From Daldinia sp. FL1419 (lineage: Eukaryota; Ascomycota; Sordariomycetes; Xylariales; Hypoxylaceae): a DNA stretch of 11,451 nt. Made by a program: the position numbers and the translations under genes. The DNA lies in NCBI GenBank assembly GCA_025201765.1, contig MU623752.1, positions 1 through 11,451 of the forward strand, read 5' to 3'. How positions within the stretch are numbered: the stretch's first letter is position 1; each line of letters begins with the position of its first letter. Of the stretch, positions 6,203 to 11,451 are shown in pieces. The notes below the pieces were generated by a model. That model was not told where the DNA came from, made no database searches, and worked only from the letters and a program-made list of their open reading frames with translations.

Positions 6203-7897
6203 TCAGATCTCAATGGTCTTCATCCCTTCGTCCAATTCCTCGGTCTCGCTTTTACCGTCGCTCGCCTTGGCTGGCTCCGACTCTGATTCCGCAGCTTCCT
6301 TTCCTTTTGCTTCAGTTACCGATGGAAACTTAGGTGTCTCACCGCTAACACGAGGGGTTTCAACTTCCACAAGCTTAGGGGTAGCATCATTCGCGCTAGG
6401 CTTAGATGAACCAGGTGTTTCTTCTGCGACTCGTGCAAGGGGGCTTGGCTTTCCGAAACCGGGACGATTAGGACTTACTAGAGGCGACGGGCTACTTAGA
6501 CGCTGTAGGGTGCGACCGCGTGGCTCGCCGCCATCAGCTGGACCAGAATAAGGTGAACCACCAGGAGAAGTAGGGACACCTAGCATCTGTGACCTACGCT
6601 TGGCAGCTGCTTTGGCGCCGCGGCCGTGCTTCTGGTCCATCCTCCACCTTAAGATATCGAAGTAAGACGGCTCAACACGAGTCGACTTAAACTCGCGAAG
6701 CTTGAGCTCTTGAGTATCCTCGTCAACAAACCATTTACCGCTGTTTAAATCATCTGCGACTACCGACAGGAAAGCTGCCCAAGACCTTGCGACGACATAT
6801 TTCGTGTCATAATCTCGGCCGAAGAGGATGATCTGGCCCCAGATACCATTTGGCCCAGGGGCAAGATCCACAGCGAGGTTGTTTCCACCCCAGTCTCGCA
6901 CAAGAGGGATCCAAGCGGGGTGGGCATAGGCTCGCTGAACTGCTCCCGGGGGAACACAATCTTGTCGAGACTGAAGATCTTGTCTCCAACTCTCCTTCTG
7001 TGATCCGTGGGAACTTTGAGGCGAACCGGGAGCGGATTTGGACGAAGACGCTTGACTACTGCCGCCAAATGCTTTGGAAGGTACAGCAGGCTTCGCAACC
7101 GATGTTTCAAGAAGGTACTGTTGATTAACTCGACGCCACTGATCCCATTCTTGAACAATTTCTTCGCAGTCAAGAAGCATAGAGCCAAAAATAATACCAG
7201 TCGGAATACCTCCACGCTCCTGCCCATCATGTACCGCCAAGGAGTCTCTAACATCCTGAGGAAGCGAGCAGTCTAACTGATGCTCAAGTTCGTTCAAGTC
7301 ATTGGTCGTGCACCCTTCGCATAGCTGGTCGAACAGTTCTGGATAATTCTCCTCGGCCCACTTATCTATTCGCCTCCAGGAATGAGCTGCCGGGGGTGCC
7401 GGGGGCGCGCCGTTCGCAAACGACTGCATCGGAATTTCACCAGGGCTACTAACAGTTTCAAATCCGTCATCCTTGCTACTTTGGCGCTGAGCATTGAGGG
7501 ACCGCAAACCAGGAGAGTATGGGCCGTTAGAGTTTGGAGAAAGAGGTGACGCGACCGGGATACCAAGGCCTGAGTATGATGTACCATCTGCACCACTAGA
7601 TAGCCGGCCGAGTTCATCAACGTATGGGGACGTGATATCAGCCCTGGATTCTGAAGCTGTGGCAACCGATGTGAGGGTATCTTGTCTATTTAGAGGTACA
7701 TGGCGACCCGTTCGGTAAGGAGAATCGTACGATGAATCTAAAAGAGTAAGCAACTGCGAAAGCGAACGGATATGTCAGATACTCACGTCGGTCATAGCTG
7801 GTCATGGTATGCCAGAACGAGCGAAAGGCTCCTCCGAGCCTAGACATTCAACATTAGCATAGCGCGCAGTCTCAACCAGAAAGCTAACCTACGACAT
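6203..7897 (-). CDS. gs-1: KNR4/SMI1 family glucan (cell wall) synthesis regulator, Neurospora gs-1 type, 3 exons
   Basis: KNR4/SMI1 proteins are largely disordered hubs that link cell-wall integrity and calcineurin signalling to 1,3-beta-glucan and chitin synthesis in fungi. Preferred exons are 7897-7893 (only ATGTC), 7839-7787 and 7737-6203, giving 530 residues, close to the size I remember for Neurospora GS-1. Intron 1 (53 bases) has donor GTAGGT, a GCTAAT branch site 15 bases before acceptor CTAG. Intron 2 (49 bases) runs GTGAGT to TTTTAG and its removal creates the conserved MTSYDRHSSYDSPYRTGRH. A SMI1/KNR4 domain spans about 139-365, starting SWRRIDKWAEENYPELFDQL, split by a Ser-rich insert near 240-270, and resuming at WIPLVRDWGGNNLAVDLAPG. 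The C-terminal 130 residues are disordered, with repeated TP motifs (candidate proline-directed kinase sites) and an acidic end. Alternative start: ATG at 7847 without intron 1 gives 531 residues in the same frame, but in poor context with overlapping upstream ATGs. Family is certain; the first exon is inference. Confidence 0.93.
7840..7892 (-). other. Candidate 53-base first intron of the gs-1-type gene, containing nested short upstream ORFs
   Basis: It begins GTAGGT five coding bases after the start ATG and ends TGTCTAG. A GCTAAT branch-like site lies 15 bases before the 3' end, a typical distance. If it is not removed, the ATG at 7897 reads only ATG TCG TAG. A second six-codon frame (7860-7840) overlaps the in-frame ATG at 7847, whose own context is weak. 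Removal therefore looks needed for efficient translation. Confidence 0.6.
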
Positions 7898-8892
7898 GTT
7901 GGGCGGCTTTAAGTTGACAGTTCCCTAGGCAATTAAAAACCGTATATCATATAGGGGTATATGCTGTAGCAGGTGGTGCCCGAGAGCGAGGCGATCCAGC
8001 ACAAAACTATTTCGCAGTATGCGACGGGATAATCGCGAACGATGTTCTATAACCGAAGGAGAAAGATCGGCAACGGGCCAAGAGGTATTACAACTAGAAA
8101 TGTAGTCGTGCAGGGCTGAATAAAGATAGAATAGTACCCCGAATGGAACGGACGTTGGTGTAATGGAAGTACGCGCGTAACTGTTGGAGTATATTCATAT
8201 AGCGGCGGGAGGGAATGATGGTTATCTCTTTTTTTTCCCCCTTTACCATAAAAAGGAGGTAGACGAGACTGGTCGGGATGCTATGTGGAGAATGGGGCGG
8301 GTACTGGGTCTTTTTTTATCGAAACATCAATATCTTTGTCATTTCAGATCCAGCGTTCCCTTGTTTCATTAAATTATCGATTCGCTAAAACGGAACGAAG
8401 CGAAGCGATAGGTTGACTCGAGGTTGATAAAGGATGTAGAACTTTTTCGATAGAGCCTGTTTCGATACTGTATTGTGGTGGTGTTGACTTGAAAAGAAAA
8501 ATGTTTATACGTCGAATCTTGGAATCACTTGTAACTCTTTTTGGACTTTTTAGTAGAGGTGGATCTAGAAGGAGTGTAGGTTTGGCGCGTTCTGCTTTTT
8601 AGTTCAACCTGACAAGTTTTCGCAGAGTACAGCAAAAGCCGATGATGAATTCAAAAAGGAAGAAACGAATGAAATTATTCTGGGGATGAATGGGAGGACG
8701 AGAAGATGATTTTGACGGTTTCCCCCTTCAATGTTTGCGACGCTATGTAGAACCGGGGATGAAGGTTGGAACTTGTAAGGGGGCTCGTCCAATGCTGAAT
8801 TTCAAGGGGATTGATGGTCAGTGGGTGACGCGCCTATTCAAGGGGGGATTAGCGACGGTTATGCTGCAGTGCTTTTGTGCTTGGGTTAGGTG

Positions 8893-8962
8893 CTTACTTA
8901 GGTACTTGAACATTTTTTTACTGTACAGCCGGCGAAAGACAGGCTAAAACTACCTAAGTAAG
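8893..8962. repeat. Perfect 12-bp inverted repeat, 46-base spacer
   Basis: CTTACTTAGGTA at 8893-8904 is the exact reverse complement of TACCTAAGTAAG at 8951-8962. The arms belong to the TAGGTA motif family. No clear target-site duplication flanks them. This could be a small foldback element, a hairpin in a transcript, or two motif copies in opposite orientation by chance. Confidence 0.6.
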
Positions 8963-9175
8963 AGGCCAAAACTGCGGTGTAAAGTACAGTGCGACATTAT
9001 GCCAGAAGTGTACACCTCTAACTGTATATGGATTAGTTTCACAATCCTATATTTACATACGTTATATATATATGTACTATAGCGGCGTGTACGGATCGGT
9101 ACAAACGGTACAGATCAGGTAATATTAAATTAACTTCCCCCATCGAGCCTACTGTGCCTATTGTGTGTATGTACC

Positions 9176-9197
9176 AAGTAGGTAGGTACGTAGGTAA
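9176..9197. repeat. TAGGTA-family motif copy
   Basis: AAGTAGGTAGGTAC at 9176-9189 is identical to 5240-5253 and is followed by GTAGGTAA. A related GTAGGT lies at 9223-9228. Further copies are CTTAGGTAC at 9533-9541 and GGTAGGTACATACGTAAG at 10008-10025. Confidence 0.65.
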
Positions 9198-9245
9198 TGT
9201 ATATATGTATTATCTAAGAGAGGTAGGTCAATTCAATGTGTTCAG

Positions 9246-9260
9246 TCTTGTCTTGTCTTG
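9246..9260. repeat. TCTTG pentamer microsatellite, 3 units
   Basis: Three perfect TCTTG units, extended on the left by G and on the right by TC. It lies in intergenic sequence far upstream of the gs-1-type gene. Confidence 0.7.
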
Positions 9261-9452
9261 TCCCGATCCTGCTGTCCTATTTTCCTATCCCATATTCTTT
9301 TTTACGTGCATAAGCAGCGTTTATACATTAGTGTTATGATACCTGCAAGCACGAAGGACATGGGCAAGGTTTAAGAAACATGGGATCTAAACCCTATGGA
9401 CCTGCTGTTAATAATAGGGAGTAAGGCTCTTGCCTTTGAAACTTCTGGATGT

Positions 9453-9502
9453 TACCTTAGCAAGTTTAAGGTAGGTGCATCTTTCATAATATATATATTA
9501 TG
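9453..9502. repeat. Small hairpin (TACCTTA/TAAGGTA) and 18-bp AT palindrome
   Basis: TACCTTA (9453-9459) and TAAGGTA (9467-9473) form a perfect 7-base stem with a 7-base loop. CATAATATATATATTATG (9485-9502) is a perfect 18-base palindrome. Both lie in the AT-rising edge of the right block. In such DNA palindromes can arise by chance; no function is claimed. Confidence 0.55.
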
Positions 9503-9640
9503 TAAATAAGTATGCCTAATGTCTTTTTTTTCCTTAGGTACTTAACCTAGTGGTTTGGACCCTTCTATGCTGTTCTAGATTACAGGGAGATTATGGGGTC
9601 TCATTTCAGCATGTGTTACCTTAAGTTTCACTACTGGGAT

Positions 9641-11451
9641 AGAATTTACTTAATAGTTGAAAAGAATAAAAATAAATCTGGTACCAATATAAAAATAATA
9701 ATATAATATATTAAAGGGGCAATAGTATATCAACAATTTGTTCTATTTTATATTATAAATTAAGGATTTTTATTCCCTTCTTATTTCTGCCTTTTTTAAA
9801 CCAATTAAATTTGATTATTTCATATCAGAGCCCCATTATACATCTGATCTTAATTAACAATTTATAATCCAATTTAATAATCTAAATTAAAAATATTTCT
9901 TATTAATGATTATATTGTTTATCTTAATATGTTCCTTATAACCATTACTTCTATATAATAAAAGGCAGAAAAGAAAAGGTATAAAAAAAAAATTTTATAA
10001 TTTTGTTGGTAGGTACATACGTAAGATAAAAGCAAGATAATAATAAAGCAAATAATAATAGGGGTAAAATTGGTATATTGTAATTATTTAAAGAAGAAAG
10101 TTATCTAGGAGAGATAGATGGGAAACCTATCCTTATATAATAATAAATATATAAGTATTTCTTAAAGATTATATATTAAATTAAAAATATAAATTATATA
10201 ATTATTATTTACTTTATTTTCTTTTTATAATTATGTTATAAATTTAATATTTAATTTTTATTTTATTTATCTCTTTAATTACAAATTAATTTAATTATTT
10301 TTTACTAATATTTACATAATTTTATTTAAGGATACCTTTATTATAATATTTGCAAGATTACATGTACCATAGATCTACTAAATATTATTAATCTTCTAAT
10401 TTTTATATAATTATTATAAAGCCATTAAATTAATTATTAACCTTTTCTTATTAATACTACCTATTTAGATAAAGTATTAATATAAAGAAAATGAATTAAT
10501 ATATAAGATTAATAAAGCCTTAAGTAATAAAAAATATTTTAAAATGGTATTGATTATATAATAAATAATATATCTAATATTAAAATCTTAGATTATTTTA
10601 TAAATTTTATTAATAAGTATATTTTAGATAATATATTTATATTTAATAAATAATTAATAAATAATATTATTAATAATTTAGATTTTATTATTTTAATTAA
10701 TTAGTTCTTTATTATTTAATATAATAATATAATTAATTTATAAATTTAAATCCTTATTATTTATAAATAAATTATTAATAAAAATATATAGATATAAATT
10801 TTAAAAATCTAAATTAATATAATTAAATTTTTGTAATTAATTGTTCATTTATTATTTAATTTAGGTATTAAAGGTTTTTATTTTTTTAAGATCTGGTTTT
10901 AAATATTGGGCTATTATTGAATAATTGAAGGTTACCTTAGGTTGGTAAATGGAAGAAATATATATTCTTTATACCTATTATTTAATGAATTTTTTGATTA
11001 TATTTGGTGATTTTATATTTAATTATTTAAATTTCTTAATTTATCCTTTTTATATAATAATTATATTATAACTTTTTTTATGAATAATGAAGTGTAAGTT
11101 ATTAAAATCTTTGGTTCTAGCATCTAATATCTTTTAGGGATATACCTTAATCCCAATTTTAGTGAATGCCTTATTTTCTATTATTAAAAATTTTATAATA
11201 TTAATATTTAAAATATTATTTATTTAAAGGCCTATAATTTTAAATGGGATTATATTTATTATTAATAAATATAAATTAAATATTAATAATTTTATATTAA
11301 ATTCTTATTAATAATAATATAAATAAATTTCAAATTAATATATTCCTAATTTAACCAAATTATATAACAATTTAATAATATATAATAATATTTTTTTAAA
11401 ATATTTATTTTTTAATTTTATTAATAATTATATAAATATTATTTATTATAT
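9641..11451. repeat. AT-rich, probably RIP-degraded repeat block (right flank)
   Basis: Very AT-rich with stop codons in all frames and no usable ORF. Unlike the left block it shows no clear tandem structure. Patches of less AT-rich sequence remain, for example 10090-10135, 10330-10385, 10860-10960 and 11095-11170. In the 10890-10960 patch a + strand frame is broken only by TAA codons that could derive from CAA, the typical RIP product, so a decayed transposon coding region is plausible. The element type cannot be identified. The change from the island is gradual over about 9400-9660, not sharp as on the left. Confidence 0.7.

Larger units (their letters stand above)
7898..9640. other. Upstream region of the gs-1-type gene and intergenic DNA
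   Basis: About 1.7 kb with no supported gene. The first few hundred bases should hold the gs-1 promoter and leader; on the - strand a TATA-like stretch (CTATATGATATA, about 7943-7954) lies roughly 50 bases before the ATG. Frames at 8184-8372, 8690-8947 and 9154-9339 (+) and 8604-8792 (-) are short, start in poor contexts and match nothing I know. Composition drifts toward AT beyond about 9050. Small structures listed separately are a 12-base inverted repeat, TAGGTA-family motifs, a TCTTG microsatellite and an AT palindrome. Confidence 0.55.

Noticed and set aside
6051..6551. 166-codon + strand frame, plus other frames at 6760-7254, 6850-7128, 7007-7276, 7366-7665 and 7494-7718
   Set aside because: All overlap the gs-1-type coding exon, whose translation carries a clear SMI1/KNR4 domain; the others are composition-driven shadows.
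8155..8171. TGGTGTAATGGAAGTACG, like a tRNA A box
   Set aside because: No B box (GGTTCGANNCC) follows at a workable distance and no cloverleaf stems can be drawn.
8184..8947. Small frames of 62, 62 and 85 codons upstream of the gs-1-type gene
   Set aside because: Short, biased composition, no recognised motif, no plausible splice extension found; expected by chance in 1.7 kb.

Overview
The window looks like nuclear DNA of a filamentous ascomycete (Pezizomycotina, probably a Sordariomycete; inferred, not proven). Three things point there. Genes have short introns of 49 to 101 bases with GTRNGT-type donors. The proteins match fungal families. A gene-bearing island of ordinary composition (about 2725 to 9640) sits between two extremely AT-rich blocks that look like repeats destroyed by repeat-induced point mutation (RIP).

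Left block (1 to about 2724): no intact gene. It holds a degenerate minisatellite (about 520 to 1765), a tandem array of about 157 bases whose copies carry different RIP-type changes at the same site (about 1835 to 2350), a 30-base tandem pair, and an abrupt composition edge at 2724 ending in a hAT-like terminal sequence.

Gene island: three conserved housekeeping genes, all needing splicing to be read correctly. (1) tom7, + strand, 3057 to 3436, four tiny exons, 53 aa, subunit of the mitochondrial outer-membrane import complex. (2) vps68/UPF0220, - strand, 4890 to 4274, two exons, 171 aa, four-helix membrane protein of the endosome/vacuole. (3) a KNR4/SMI1 family cell-wall (glucan) synthesis regulator, the Neurospora gs-1 type, - strand, 7897 to 6203, three exons, about 530 aa, with a coding first exon of only 5 bases in the preferred model. 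tom7 and vps68 converge; vps68 and gs-1 lie head to tail. The three genes have unrelated cellular jobs, so this is not a pathway cluster.

Intergenic DNA in the island carries dispersed copies of a TAGGTA / AAGTAGGTAGGTAC family of short motifs, two hexamer microsatellites and a perfect 12-base inverted repeat. Right block (about 9641 to 11451): AT-rich, stop-riddled, without a readable gene.

I see no new multi-gene system, CRISPR array, rRNA or convincing tRNA. The points most worth a second look are the RIP-graded tandem array, the gs-1 leader intron with nested upstream ORFs, the putative hAT end at the island boundary, and the multi-exon tom7 that simple ORF calling misses.
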